This document shows, one piece after another, positions 12,101-23,400 of a DNA stretch of 30,941 nt. The notes beneath the pieces were generated by a model, which saw only the letters and a program-made list of their open reading frames with translations, was not told the DNA's origin and did not search any database. The stretch spans positions 1-30,941 of the forward strand of contig JAYMTA010000340.1 in NCBI GenBank assembly GCA_036897625.1, in the 5' to 3' direction. Each line of letters begins with the position of its first letter. Position 1 is the first letter of the stretch. Both the position numbers and the translations under genes were made by a program. Source of the DNA: Pelargonium cotyledonis. Taxonomy: Eukaryota > Streptophyta > Magnoliopsida > Geraniales > Geraniaceae.

Positions 12101-15100
12101 TCTGCCCGAGTAGATTCTATGCATCACGTTGAAGAATTATTGATGGTTTCTTATGGAATGTTAATATATCCCCTTTATTTATCTTCTGAACTGAACACTT
12201 GGTTGTACTGCAGGTATTGCTTGGTCTTTCAGGAGTTATGCTTGTTATGCTATCTGTTCTTGGATCAGTTGGACTCTTCAGTGCCATAGGTGTAAAGTCT
12301 ACCCTTATCATTATGGAAGTTATTCCGTTTCTTGTTCTAGCAGTAAGTTTTCCCCTTTGATATCATCTACGCTTAGTGCGATTTGTTTAGCAATTTCAAC
12401 ACCCACTTTTCTTGGCTGCATAAATTTTTGCTAAGTTTACATTATGCTAAAGGTTCGTTTTTCTGTTATCATGAAACATAGATTCATGCATATTGGTAAA
12501 TTTTGTTGATTTAAGCCAAATTAGTGTACTCCTCAAACTTGTCAAACTACTTTATATATTTATTTGAAAAACTGTGTGGAAGCTGTAATTTGAATATTAT
12601 GTCATTTTAACATATCTGCTTAAAAATCTTGTCTGCTGTTACAAATTGTTCAATCATGGGTATGTTTGATATCATCCATGCTGTAGTTGCTTACAACTTT
12701 CTCATCTCTTCTTCCTTGTCAGGTTGGGGTGGACAATATGTGCATTCTGGTACATGCTGCTAAACGGCAACCATTGGAGTTGCCCTTGGAAGGACGCATA
12801 AGTAATGCACTTGTGGAAGTGGGACCATCAATAACACTAGCTAGTTTATCTGAGGTTTTGGCATTTGCAGTTGGAAGTTTTATTCCAATGCCTGCATGTC
12901 GCGTGTTCTCCATGTTTGCTGGTGCGAAAATTTCACCACGTTAATTAAATTTTAAATCAACTAGTATTTTCAACTTTCATAATTTTTTATTTATTTTATA
13001 TGTCAAGCTCATTGTTTAATTTCCAGTCATATCCTTTTACAGCGCTGGCTGTTCTTTTGGACTTTCTCTTGCAAGTCACTGCTTTTGTCACTTTGATAGT
13101 TTTTGACTTCTTGAGAACTGAAGATAAGAGAGTTGATTGTTTCCCATGCATAAAAACTTCGTCTTATGTTGACACTGATAAAGGTATCATTATGAGCTCT
13201 TTAATTCATGTTTAATTGATGCACTGTCCTTAGTCCTAACTATCTGAATTGCATTGACTTATGCATCTCTATAGTATATACCAATCTACTTTTTCTTTCT
13301 TAACCTGATAAAATCTAATTGGAGAATATTTCATGCATATGAAGATATTGGGCAGAGAAAACCTGGATTGCTTGCTAGATATATGACGGTAAGGAACTCA
13401 TGTTTTGAATGGAATTTCTCTGGTTATCATATATCTGCGTTTGTGACACAAGAACTAAACTGCAGTGTATATCCTAAGTTCATGGCAGAATACCTTTAGA
13501 GCCTTAAGTGTGTTTAGCGAGCCTTAAGTGTGTTTAGCCTGCCTATCACTGTTGTAATCTAATTGACTGGCTTCCTTGGCTGGTTGTGTTTATTTTGGCT
13601 TGCAGTAGTCATCATTTGATCTGTAATGTTTTTCTTCTTCTTTATTTCCATGTTTATGTTGAAAACATTTTTTCCTAAGCTAGCTTGGTTTCTGTGTTTT
13701 AGGAGGTCCATGCGCCCATTCTGAGTCTTTGGGGAGTCAAAATAATTGTCATTTCAGTCTTTGTTGCGCTCACATTGGCTAGCATTGTAAGTTCTTTATT
13801 TCATTTTTTTTTCCTGCAATTTTCAGTGATCATTGTTGCTTATTGGTTGTGTGCCTGTCATAAAATTATATTTTCACATTCTTATAGGCATTGAGCACCA
13901 GGATTGAACCTGGTTTGGAACAAAAGATTGTTCTTCCTCGAGACTCATATCTACAGGTTTAACTTCATGACATTTTTTGGGTATAAAGAGCATGTAAACT
14001 ATAAAAATATGATATGCTTATTCAGTTTTTTTATGCTACATCGCTATTCCTGTACAGGGGTATTTCAATAATGTCTCAGAGTTTCTCAGAATTGGACCGC
14101 CACTGTATTTCGTTGTCAAGAATTACAATTATAGGTATTTGTAGTGTTAGTTTTTGTTTTCTTATTTGCCTACGTAGGGTAGGGTTCAATCAAATCCTAA
14201 GAAGTGAGATCTTCAATATCTCTTTCATATATTGATATTGCATAGTCTACTAGTAGTAGACAAGTTCCAGAAGTGATAACATAATGATGTTATATCTCAG
14301 TGCTTGACTAATTGACATTTTCTTTACACTGATGATACTCTGCTTTACAGTTCAGAATCAATACATACAAACCAGTTGTGCTCAATTAGCCAATGTGACA
14401 CAAACTCTCTGTTAAATGAGGTAATACCTTTGTTCTCTTTCCTAAGAAGGTGGAATTTGATTTTTGTAGACCCTTTATTTTACTATATCAAAGTGGTGAC
14501 TAAAGTCACACATTGGAAAAATATAAGATGAATCATGAATAAGCTACATATAGTGGTGGAAGGCAAACCTACTGACAATGTTGACCTTTCAATAGTGAAA
14601 GTTCAAGTGTTGATTTAAAAGGCTCCCAATTATGTACGCATTGAGCCCACTGATAAAAGAAAATTAAGCGGTGAAAGTGGTGACTAAAGTCCGAAAAAGA
14701 TGATGATGGATAAGTTACATATAACATATAGTGCGAGATTGGAAAAAATATAAGATGACTAGGCTACATATATAATGAGGAGGCTATAGTTAGTGGATGC
14801 CCAAGCTAATGTATGTAGGCCAATTATTGAAATTTAGCATACTACATTTACAGCATCATAAATATCATTATATAATTTTGCCCTGCTATATAATGGAATA
14901 TAGAATGCTGTTTAAGTTTTCATACCTTCCTAATGTATAGAATTTTATGGTATATTGTTTTACTGATATGATATTCGTTTTATGTAAACTAATGTAGTTA
15001 TTATTCTTATTATCAATCTATGTTTTGCAAAAGTATTGGATTTCCAGATTCAATTCCAAAATAATAATAATAGTAATAATTATGGTGCTTGCTTCATCAA

Positions 15101-18100
15101 GAATTATCACAATTGATGCAACATGCAAACCTTTAACCTTTTATCTTTGCTTTGTCTGACTGTTAGTTTCTATCATCTTTGGATTCTGTTTGATAAAATA
15201 TCTTGCCTGTCCACATAGATCACAAGAGCTTCCTTAATACCAGAGTCAAGTTACATTGCTAAGCCTGCTGCTTCTTGGCTCGATGATTTTCTTGTATGGA
15301 TCTCTCCAGAGGCTTTTGGTTGCTGCCGCAAGTTCACAAATGGGAGTTATTGTCCTCCTAATGATCAGGTCATGGTCCAATCATTAATAGTTTATTATTT
15401 TAATGAGACCTAATGTTTTCATTAAAAAGGCCAATTTTTGTGATTAGAGTATTTGTTCCTCCCAAATGCATCATTTAGTAGACGGCTGCATAGCTTACTG
15501 AAATTTCATGCAGTATGAAAGAATAAATTTTATGGTGCCTTAAATTAGAACGAAATCATTCACTTCTGTGGAAATTTGTTCAAATTGGAACCATGTTTAG
15601 TGTATCAAATTATGATTCATTGATTGAGATTAAGTATATTGTTATTAATTCTTCCACGACGACTTTCAGCCCATATTTTAGGCGTTTCTTATAAACTAGT
15701 TGATTGTGTCTGCACTAGAATGATAATGGTGTAGTGGTCATTTTTCGTTAATGAATAACAATTGAGTTACTGATAAAAGTTAGTTTTATTCCAGGCCCCT
15801 TGCTGTTCTGCTAATGAAATTTGCCGCTTGGATGGAGTGTGCAAAGATTGTATGACGGTAATCTACTGTCTGCAAAATAGTTAACTACATGTTCAGTTGT
15901 GATTCATATATACTTACTAACAATACTAGGGATTCTTCAGTGTTTCCGTCACTCAGATCTACATAATGATCGCCCATCTACGTCACAATTCAAGGAGAAA
16001 CTTCCATGGTTCCTCAGTGCTCTACCATCTAACGATTGTGCCAAAGGTGGTCATGGGGCTTATACGAGCAGCGTGGACTTGAAAGGTTTGTGAGACTGGA
16101 AATCTGTTCTTCCAAAATAATTTAAATGATATGTGTTGTAAAGGAAATCGATGCATGTTTATACAGTTTCTGATCTTTATATATTTTGTATTGTTAAAAC
16201 TGTGGCTTGTTAATTGAATTTCTTATACAATTTTGACATCTCATCATTAGGTTATGAAGACGGTGTCATACAAGCTTCATCTTTTCGTACATACCACACA
16301 CCCCTCAACAAGCAGGTATGATCCTTGACAGTACCTTTTGACTAATGTTCACTTTCAACTGTTGATTGAGAGCCCGCTATTAATTTTTCATTGTCAACAC
16401 TAGGTTGACTATGTTAATTCCATGAGGGCTGCTCGAGAATTCAGTTCAAGGGTTTCCGATTCATTAAAGGTAACACAACAATGGACGGGCAAGTTATTTC
16501 ACATGTTCTGTTTTTTATTTTCTTTTTTATATTGACATCTCTTTATTGGTGCAGATCGAGATATTTCCATATTCAGTATTTTATATGTTTTTTGAGCAAT
16601 ACCTTGACATATGGAAGACAGCATTGATCAATCTCGCTATAGCTATTGGTGAGTTACTAAAAAAAAACTATAGCACTAACCTTCACGTACACAATTTTTC
16701 TCCCAAGAATATGATAGCAACCTCGACCTGAATTTAGATAGCAGTAAACATTTGCCCTGTAATCAAGCAGCTCATTGCTGTCCCCTTTACATATATGCTC
16801 TTAGGATAACAGGGGTTCCCATATTATTCGCGTGGACATTCTTTTATACACTCTTAAACTTGTTTTCCCTAATGACATGCTTTGGTATAAATGTCTGTAT
16901 GCCAAGTTATAAGTATTTCCACTTCCAAAAGCCATTTATGCTGATTGGACCTGTTTGGTGATACAACAGGTGCTGTGTTTGTTGTTTGTCTGGTTATCAC
17001 ATGCAGGTCAGTATAATTTGTGTTACCTTTTGAAAGAACTGATATTTTGTGCTGTAGTGACAGCTTACTAAAAAATATGCTGTTTTTTTTTTTTCCCCTT
17101 TTCTCTTTACTCTGCAGTTTTTGGAGTTCGGCAATCATTTTACTAGTATTGGCAATGATAGTCATTGATATCTTGGTAACTATTTCTACTTGATATATCC
17201 TTTTAATATTTTGGAACTACTATCAATTGAAGTTGTATGGTTTTTTTATGCTTACATAATTCTTAACTAAGAAAGCTATCAATTTTGTTTAGAAAAAAAG
17301 GCATCAATTTGTTATTATTGTATGATTTGCTTACAAGGTCAAACTCTACAGGGTGTGATGGCTATTCTGGAGATCCAACTGAATGCAGTCTCAGTGGTTA
17401 ACCTCATCATGTCTGTGGGTATTGCTGTTGAATTCTGTGTGCATATAACACATGCATTCTCGGTAAGTATTGTCTGTCAAACACTTTGTTACACTATTGT
17501 ATATCATCCTTCTATCTTTGAGAAATCGTGTCATACGACTCCTTGATGTTGGAAACTTGATTTTACCATGTATTTGCATATACTTGTTCCAGATGTAGAC
17601 TTCACGAAATGCATTGTTATGAAATGAATGAACATGGGTTGGGATGTGCTTGGTAGAACGGGTCTCATGTATATGTTGGAAAGGGTTGAGTGCTCCATAT
17701 AAGTATTTGAATAAATACAATGAGTACATCTATGTTTTCAAAATGGATACCATATAGTCAAGTGTTTTAGTAATAGTTAGTGCTGCACATTTTGTTTTTC
17801 CTTCTGAAACTTACGACTTTGCATTGTTACACTGACTTTTTCCATTTGTGGTTCTTCCAGGTAAGCAGTGGAGATAGAGATCAACGCGTAAAGGAGGCTC
17901 TTGGCACCATGGGGGCTTCTGTCTTCAGGTTACATTTCCTCTATGCAAAAGAAGTTACTATTTAGATTATTTAGATCATATGGAATCCGTATTCTTGTCA
18001 TTTTGAATGATCCAAATAATGAATTTATCTTTGACATAATCTTGCAGTGGAATCACGCTTACAAAGCTAGTTGGGGTGACCGTGCTTTGCTTCTCAAAAT

Positions 18101-18441
18101 CAGAAGTTTTTGTGGTCTCTGATCATCTTGCGCTCACATTTGAACGAGTCTTTTCTTTTCCATTATCTTTGTCGTATCTTACTGGATTGTGCTGTGCAGG
18201 TTTATTACTTCCAAATGTATCTGGCACTGGTTCTTCTCGGTTTCCTGCACGGGCTTGTGTTCTTGCCGGTAAGTCCTCAGTAAAGATTGTATTTGCATTA
18301 TCTAAAATGGTGGTTAGTTCCTAAACAGGATGTACCTTGCTTGTTTGTTTGCAGGTAGTACTGAGTATATTGGGTCCACCTTCAAGATGTGTGATTCTTG
18401 AGAAGCAAGAAAATGAGCCATCTGGTTCCTCACAGCAATGA
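2421..18441 (+). CDS. NPC1: NPC1-like sterol/lipid transporter (Niemann-Pick C1 homologue), complete, 39 exons
   Basis: Polytopic endomembrane protein of the Niemann-Pick C1/Patched (RND-like) family. In animals NPC1 exports sterol from lysosomes. In Arabidopsis NPC1-like proteins have been linked to sphingolipid homeostasis and fertility, so transport of sterols or related lipids at the vacuole/late endosome is the likely role. I joined 39 exons in frame to 1293 codons plus TGA, close to the roughly 1270-residue Arabidopsis protein. Order: signal peptide, Cys-rich N-terminal sterol-binding domain (about 46-290), TM1 (about 293-312), lumenal loop, sterol-sensing domain (about 636-800), second lumenal loop with Cys clusters, C-terminal TM block. 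Several N-glycosylation sequons (NVT, NLT, NYS, NFS) lie in lumenal parts. No frameshift or internal stop. Intron 1 is GC-AG; the rest are GT-AG. The start could also be Met9 (2445). Exons are given in the segment entries below. Confidence 0.95.
3810..6504 (+). other. NPC1-like exons 3-7: N-terminal Cys-rich sterol-binding domain
   Basis: Exons: 3810-3909, 4260-4367, 5338-5454, 5542-5692, 6257-6504 (about residues 46-287). Diagnostic strings of the NPC1 N-terminal domain are present: [81 protein letters not shown] and [19 protein letters not shown]. In animal NPC1 this domain receives the sterol 3-OH from NPC2. The dense paired cysteines imply a disulfide-stabilised lumenal fold. All phases agree; exon 6 ends in phase 1 and exon 7 restores the EWFDFIG reading. 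Confidence 0.95.
7845..8475. repeat. Decayed repeat element in NPC1-like intron 10
   Basis: Intron 10 (7645-8811) is the longest of the gene. It contains a direct repeat: CTAATTGATGTATTCAAA at 7885-7902 and CTAATTGATCTATTCAAA at 8417-8434. Both copies are followed by similar ACATAA/GCATAA and CAAATTG/CAAGTTC stretches. Between them, ATCTCAACATCCCATCAAAC (7949-7968) resembles phrases seen in plant LTR/TRIM sequences (from memory). The repeats about 530 bases apart could be the remains of two short LTRs. No coding sequence is present. The ends are approximate. Confidence 0.4.
9425..10249. other. NPC1-like intron 13
   Basis: This 825-base intron holds no exon or RNA gene I can support. It has a purine-rich AAAAGAAAAAAAGAAAAGAAAAG run near 9588-9617. 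The open frame at 9676-9942 is intronic and shows no family motif. Confidence 0.6.
10763..11768. other. NPC1-like intron 16
   Basis: This intron of about 1 kb separates the LAK codons of exon 16 from the DELLP codons of exon 17. I see AT-rich non-coding sequence with no recognisable element. The overlapping open frames on the two strands near 11027-11273 are antiparallel shadows with no family signature. Confidence 0.6.
11987..13183 (+). other. NPC1-like exons 18-21: sterol-sensing domain
   Basis: Exons: 11987-12070, 12214-12342, 12723-12921, 13043-13183 (about residues 636-819). These encode five closely spaced hydrophobic helices. Visible motifs include [40 protein letters not shown] (across exons 19/20), [18 protein letters not shown] and [20 protein letters not shown]. 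The GVDN aspartate sits in the transmembrane position where RND-type relatives keep acidic residues. Exon 20 ends in phase 1 (G) and exon 21 supplies CG to make Ala; the exon 21 acceptor is the TTTTACAG at 13035-13042. A TTCCAG 20 bases upstream would break the frame and was rejected. Confidence 0.93.
13499..13538. repeat. Exact 20-base tandem duplication in intron 22
   Basis: The unit GAGCCTTAAGTGTGTTTAGC occurs twice head to tail (13499-13518 and 13519-13538) with no mismatch. It lies in the intron between exons 22 and 23 and affects no splice site. Confidence 0.9.
14480..14795. repeat. Duplicated LTR-like fragment in NPC1-like intron 26
   Basis: The intron (14421-15218) carries direct repeats. 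AAGTGGTGACTAAAGTC occurs at 14491-14507 and again at 14675-14691. ATTGGAAAAATATAAGATGA at 14511-14530 is matched by ATTGGAAAAAATATAAGATG at 14738-14757. Both copies are followed by AAGCTACATAT/AGGCTACATAT. The phrase AGTCACACATTGG resembles the AGTCCCACATYGG start of many plant LTR/TRIM elements (from memory). The likely origin is nested or tandem LTR fragments. Ends are approximate. Confidence 0.5.
16555..18441 (+). other. NPC1-like exons 32-39: C-terminal transmembrane block and tail
   Basis: Exons: 16555-16648, 16970-17006, 17118-17175, 17352-17462, 17861-17928, 18048-18114, 18200-18268, 18355-18441 (about residues 1098-1293). Exon 32 encodes [20 protein letters not shown]. Exon 35 encodes [20 protein letters not shown] followed by FCVHITHAF, the signature helix of the second RND-like half. 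Exon 36 has [18 protein letters not shown], exons 37/38 [20 protein letters not shown] and [20 protein letters not shown]. Exon 33 is only 37 bases. The tail after the last helix is short and polar, ending in a Ser/Gln run, with no dileucine sorting motif of the human type that I can see. Confidence 0.92.
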
Positions 18442-18660
18442 GAAGCTAACAACTCATCTTTTTGTTTCTTTCTTTGTGTTTGAGCTCATGTGTATATATA
18501 TAGTTAGAGACTTTTAATTAAATAGCCTGCGTTTTTCACTTGTAAAGGTTTGCTGAACAAAGGAAATGTAAAAACAAGACAAATTTAACATTCTATTCTT
18601 TATCAAATGTCCATTTCTTTTACGATACCATTTCAGATGTTAAAGGGTCTGTTGAGCACA
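18442..18660 (+). other. Probable 3' UTR of the NPC1-like gene
   Basis: Downstream of the TGA at 18439-18441 is a T-rich stretch, then TGTATATATATAG (18490-18502), a UGUA/UAUA-type far-upstream element typical of plant poly(A) regions, followed by AATTAAATAG. Cleavage is likely somewhere near 18530-18600, but the exact site cannot be read from sequence. Confidence 0.5.
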
Positions 18661-18712
18661 TAGATTTAGGCCTTGTTTGGTAAATCTACTTTATGTCTAT
18701 AGAGGTAGCTGA

Positions 18713-18836
18713 AAGTAGTTTATATTGTCTAATAAGAATAAGTGGTTTGTTTGGTAAACTAATGTTTGGAAGTAGTTTATATTGTCTATAAAGAATAAGT
18801 GGTTTGTTTGGTAAACTAATGTTTGGAAGAAGTTTA
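18713..18836. repeat. 57-base tandem repeat, two units plus a partial third
   Basis: Unit 1 starts AAGTAGTTTATATTGTCT at 18713, unit 2 starts at 18770 with the same sequence, and a partial third (AAGAAGTTTA) starts at 18827. The first two differ at only a few bases (CTAATAAG versus CTATAAAG). They follow the phrase GGCCTTGTTTGGTAAA (18669-18684), which resembles MITE termini in plants. An AT dinucleotide run (18838-18856) follows. The block may be one arm of a larger degenerate foldback element ending near 19440, but I could not match the arms convincingly. Confidence 0.8.
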
Positions 18837-18988
18837 AATATATATATATATATATTGTTTGGTAAAATTGTTTAAAAGGAGAGGGGTATTATTATGAAAT
18901 GACTGTATTGCCCTTAATGTAAAAAAAAGTAATATAATAAAAGAAAAAATATATATAATTGATAAAGGAGTTTACTTTTCTAAAAGGA

Positions 18989-19168
18989 GGTAAGCTCACT
19001 TATATATGTTGGCTTACAGTCTGATTAGTATACTTCACATTTAATAGGGTCCATCACTCAGATAAAGGTAACAAATATGAGGTAAACTCACATATACATG
19101 TGGGCTTACCGTCTGAACGCAGTGTACCGCACAAACACAAGAAATAGATGTAAACTCATGGTTTACCT
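18989..19168. repeat. Array of three related inverted-repeat (foldback) units
   Basis: Three imperfect palindromes of the same type lie in tandem. The first is GGTAAGCTCACTTATATATG...GGCTTAC (about 18989-19018). The second is GGTAAACTCACATATACATG followed by TGGGCTTACC (19081-19110). The third is GTAAACTCATGGTTTAC (19150-19166). After each comes related sequence containing CAGTCTG or CGTCTGA, CACATTTA and a CCATCACTCAGAT/CTACCGCCCAGAT phrase, so the unit is a degenerate repeat of about 70-95 bases. I do not recognise the family. Confidence 0.65.
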
Positions 19169-19199
19169 TCTCACGGTACATCTCACATTTACAGAGTCT

Positions 19200-20473
19200 A
19201 CCGCCCAGATATATAATTGTGATAATATCAATTGAGAGAGAGAGAGGTAAAATTACATCACATTTTTAGGGGTAAAATTGGTATAGAAAGTGAAGTAGAG
19301 GTTGAACAGTGTCTCATAAGAGCTCCCAACCTCACGTGAGAAGTAGACATTTTAGATGAATGTCTAATTCCTAAACCTAAAAAACTACCTGAAACACTCG
19401 TCAACATGACAGTACTCCTTTAGCTACTAGAGAGTCGCTTATTATGTTTATTTGTTAGGCGCAATTGTAAGTGTACAAAAATAATCAATAAATAAACTTA
19501 AAGACAAACACATGAATTAAGTATAGTTGCTTAACATTCAGCTGAACATTTTATAAAAGAAAATATACAAGTTAGTGAAAAGAAAATCCTGAATAATTAA
19601 GTGGTCTCCACTAAAAATCTGTGGATATGGATTAGTTTGTGGTCATGGGATTCATTTTTCTATTCCAATTTTAAATCAGCAAGAGGATATAGATTTCCAT
19701 GACAATGAAACTCAACCAAGAGGCTGGTTGAGACAAATATATAATCTATTAAAAAAAGAGAGTCAAATATATAATCTAATACATATGTAATGATCCAAGA
19801 AACCTAACAAATTCAGGTCAGCACCAAAACATCTTTCTTCTAAAGTAAAAATAAAATAGACCACAATGTACAACAATCCAAAGTTTCCACTAGATTTGAT
19901 GCCAAAGATAAAAATGCACAACACAATCTTATAATCCCTCTAGATTGGGGTCACTATCATATGTTCTATACCAATAGATTCAAGCCTAGACATCAATATG
20001 GGATGAAAATTGAACAATTTGTAACTTCTATGTAACATTTCGATACAGAGTTCTTCGATTGAGGAGCAGTTGATGCTCGTGCCGACATGAAAACAGTAAG
20101 GAGAAATGCATATCTACCAACAAGTTTACAAACCACACAATCTTATCATTGCACGCCGGAGATGTTGAGTTTGCGAGTCTTTGGGTTTTCACGAGATACC
20201 ATACATTGCAAGAACACTCAGCTTCAATGCAACCTTACTTCACCGCGTCCACATACCCTGCAATGAATCAAATCTTCTGATTCTCCAAACCAGCAAACAT
20301 TTTCTATGATTTGTTTCTTGGAACAAAGCGAGCAAATCTGTATGTACAACGCAAGATTTCTCACTCAACACAAGATCCAGCACGATTGAGCATCCAACTT
20401 GACTATGGATCAACTGTTTTCTTTTGAATCAATCTACAACTTCATTTGTACAGCTCTCAAAGCATCTTTTTAG
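19200..20473. other. Convergent intergenic DNA, including probable NLP 3' UTR
   Basis: No gene is supportable. A GAGAGAGAGAGAG microsatellite lies at 19233-19245. The portion next to the NLP stop codon (roughly 20050-20473, read on the minus strand) is less AT-rich and probably contains its 3' UTR, but I see no decisive poly(A) signal. The remainder is AT-rich and unremarkable. Confidence 0.45.
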
Positions 20474-23400
20474 TTATGTAGGGGCACTGGTGGCGAATGA
20501 GCTCCCGAGATGATGAGAAACTTGAAGAGAGAGTTTGATTGTTTGGTTCTGGGATGACTGGCAAACATCCATACATTCCTCCAAATCAGCATCACATGTT
20601 AATAAAATCCACTCAGAGTCGTCATCCAAGTACTTGAGATCAAATCTACTTGTGTCATCTATGCTAAAGCGCCTAGCAATCTCTTGTAACAAGTCTTTGA
20701 ATCCCCAATTACTCTGCATTCGGAACCTGATATTCTCATCTCCATACGCTACTTTTACTCTTTGAGCATTCCCTTCTCGAGATTCCTGGCCAACATTTCC
20801 CAGGAATGAGGGAGGAGTCCCACATGTGGGGTGATCGCTAAGAGATATATGGCTCTGGGATCTTGGCAGGAGCTTTGGTCCTTCTTTAGTTGAGGTATAG
20901 AACTCCACATCACTTCTGACTTTCTTTAGCACGCCACCCATGTTTTCCTGAACCCTTGGATTTTCAGTAGCAGCTGCTTCGGGTGCAGAAGAATGTTGCT
21001 GTGTCCCACAGGAACCAAACTGGCTTGAACTGGAAGAGCTCTGACTGCATGAAGAGGAAGGAGATTTTGACACTGCGAGTGGAGGCCTGAAATTGCTGAC
21101 CTCACGCTTTCCTGATCGCTTTGGACGCCCACTAGACTTTGAAGTTGACAGTGGACTGCTTCCTGATAAATTTGGAGAAGCCAGCTCTGGAAAGTTGGTA
21201 TAGAAGGAACCGATTTGCATAGCACCTGAGGTACCCTGCACTGAGTCAATTACAAGTTGTAGTTTCTGCAACGAGTGACCAACCTTCTTGATTTTTCGAG
21301 AAGGCCAGCGCTTTATCCCATGTTGCCTACAGATTCTTTTCAAAGTTGTGGGGCAAACTGAAATTGATAAAAGAAAAAAGTAATTATAAGTTTAATATCC
21401 ATAACAATGGTGTAGTAGTACAATATCGCTCAAATGCTGCATGAACATACAGATAATGCATATATCAAGATATCAACTAATTGAACTTCATACATGATAG
21501 GACCAAAGGTATATACTTTACTAACTCAGCAAGGCTTTTGGAATTAATCTGAAACATTATAGATAAGTCATACTTCACTAACACTAATTATTAGTAGAGA
21601 AAAATTTACAAATATGTTGAAAAAAAGGAGTTTTGTCACTTGACAGAAAAATGGCCACCAGAATACCTTCACTTACTATAGGGCAAAAGACAATCCATCT
21701 CAGCTCTTACCAACACAGCATCTACCCATATACTTTTAAGCATGTTAAGCTGGGTATCAAGGGCATACACTGATACAATTCAGACCAAAAAGACAGCACT
21801 GATGTATCAACCCTCATAGTGGACTCGAAACCAAATAGAGCTGACAATTTGGACCCAAAAAACCTGACCTGCACTTTTGCATATTCGGGTCCCATAAAAT
21901 AGACCCAGTTAATTTTTGGGACGGGTTCACGTCAGGCCTTTTTTGAACCTTTACCTGAAACTCAAATTGCCAACTCTAAAACCAAGTTGACCCTCTATCA
22001 TTTAGATATTCAACATTTTGTTATGCATCTTTTTTTGTCCTTGTTTTAAGACCTTTTATGGGTGTGTAAAATTGATTTCTTTTTCTCCTTACTAAAAAGT
22101 CTGAAACAGTTTAACTTTATAGCAATAACACTTACCGCCAATACTCTTTGCAGCATCTTTTAGGCTACCAGCAAAATATTGTCGAAGAACTTGCAACGTG
22201 ATACTTCTTTCTGCCTTTGTGCGCCTTCTCTCCCCTATTTTAGCAACACTTGAGAAGTCATCAAAAGTAGAACGATCTTCAGCAAAATCAGGACTTTCTT
22301 CTAAACTAGAGTCTTGATTATGTTGCCTGTGCTCCGAGGACTTCTCACCCAACATTGGGTTTTCCTTTTGCAATGGTGACACAACATTACCACTATGATG
22401 GACTTCAGTGAGACTGGCAGTCCAGGATGAATCTTCAGGAGAGTGCCTTTCTAAATGAGGATATTCCACCTTTGACATATCTTCTCTTGTAGGTCTAATA
22501 TCTGAAGGAAATACCACTTCACTGACTGATGAATCAGTTTCCTCCTCTAACTCCTTATCTGTCACAACTCGCAAGCTCTTGCAAACCTGTTGTATTATGG
22601 TGGACAGTGAACCAAGCATATTCTTTTGTTCTTCAGGATCCACGCAAATCACGGGCAAGAAGAACTCCAAGACAAAGTCAGCTTTACCGGTGTATATGCT
22701 TCGCAAGCGTATTGCAACAGCGGCACATAGTCTGAACATCCTTGCATGATGTGAGAGGGGATACTCTGTCTTGCCAAAAGATGTTATGTCATGCCAGAAG
22801 CAAGGTTGGTTAGTCAAAAATGCTCCACCAGCAACACCTTGACCTTTTAGCAAGTGATGCTCAGAACAAGCCTCATGAAAACCATGAAAATTTGAATCAG
22901 CTACATAGCATGCATAATCGACGGTGGAAACGCAACGAGCATAGTTTTCATCTGAGTGCCGGCATCCTCCTTTACCTTGTTGGATGCATGGTACCCAAGT
23001 TTGGGCCAAGGGCAATCTATGTGTCTCACATGCAGTTTTCAGGACCTCCTGAATCTCAGCGAAGACAGTTTGGTACAACATGTTGCATTCCTGAGAAATA
23101 AAAATAAATCGTACCCATTACCCAAAAAGAACATTAGTGTGTGTCACTAATTAGTTTCTTCTATGCTAATAAGTAATATCCACTTACCTTCACATTCAGA
23201 GAGCCCGAAGGTCCTAAGCTCATAAGATCAACAGCCTGCAAGTAAACAAGCGTGACCCGATTGTAAAAATAGAATCAATATGTTTTTCATAGTACTTTAT
23301 GTATCCAAACTGATACCTATAGTTAGATGATGTGACAAGAAAACATTTCCATCATTTTAGAACTAAAGCATAATATTAGTTCAAAATGTGTCTTTTATAA

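Larger units (their letters stand above)
13345..16469 (+). other. NPC1-like exons 22-31: second lumenal loop
   Basis: Exons: 13345-13388, 13703-13786, 13888-13956, 14058-14134, 14351-14420, 15219-15368, 15795-15857, 15941-16085, 16251-16315, 16404-16469 (about residues 820-1097). Recognisable strings are [13 protein letters not shown] with a TM helix, [66 protein letters not shown] followed by [65 protein letters not shown] and [20 protein letters not shown]. Exon 22 has the weakest acceptor (CATATGAAG, little pyrimidine tract), but it is the only choice I found that keeps the frame and the [10 protein letters not shown] lead-in. Confidence 0.9.

Noticed and set aside
13021..13026. TTCCAG as the acceptor of NPC1-like exon 21
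   Set aside because: Using it shifts the frame and inserts residues not seen in the family; TTTTACAG ending at 13042 restores ALAVLLDF.
20926..21249. 107-codon minus-strand frame overlapping the NLP last exon
   Set aside because: It is the other reading frame of the NLP Ser-rich linker; the RWP-RK to PB1 frame is clearly the coding one.
21341..21343. Start of a separate protein at 21343 on the minus strand
   Set aside because: The codon there is TTG (Leu), internal to the RWP-RK domain; exon 4 joins exon 3 at 21357 with an AG acceptor and matching phase.
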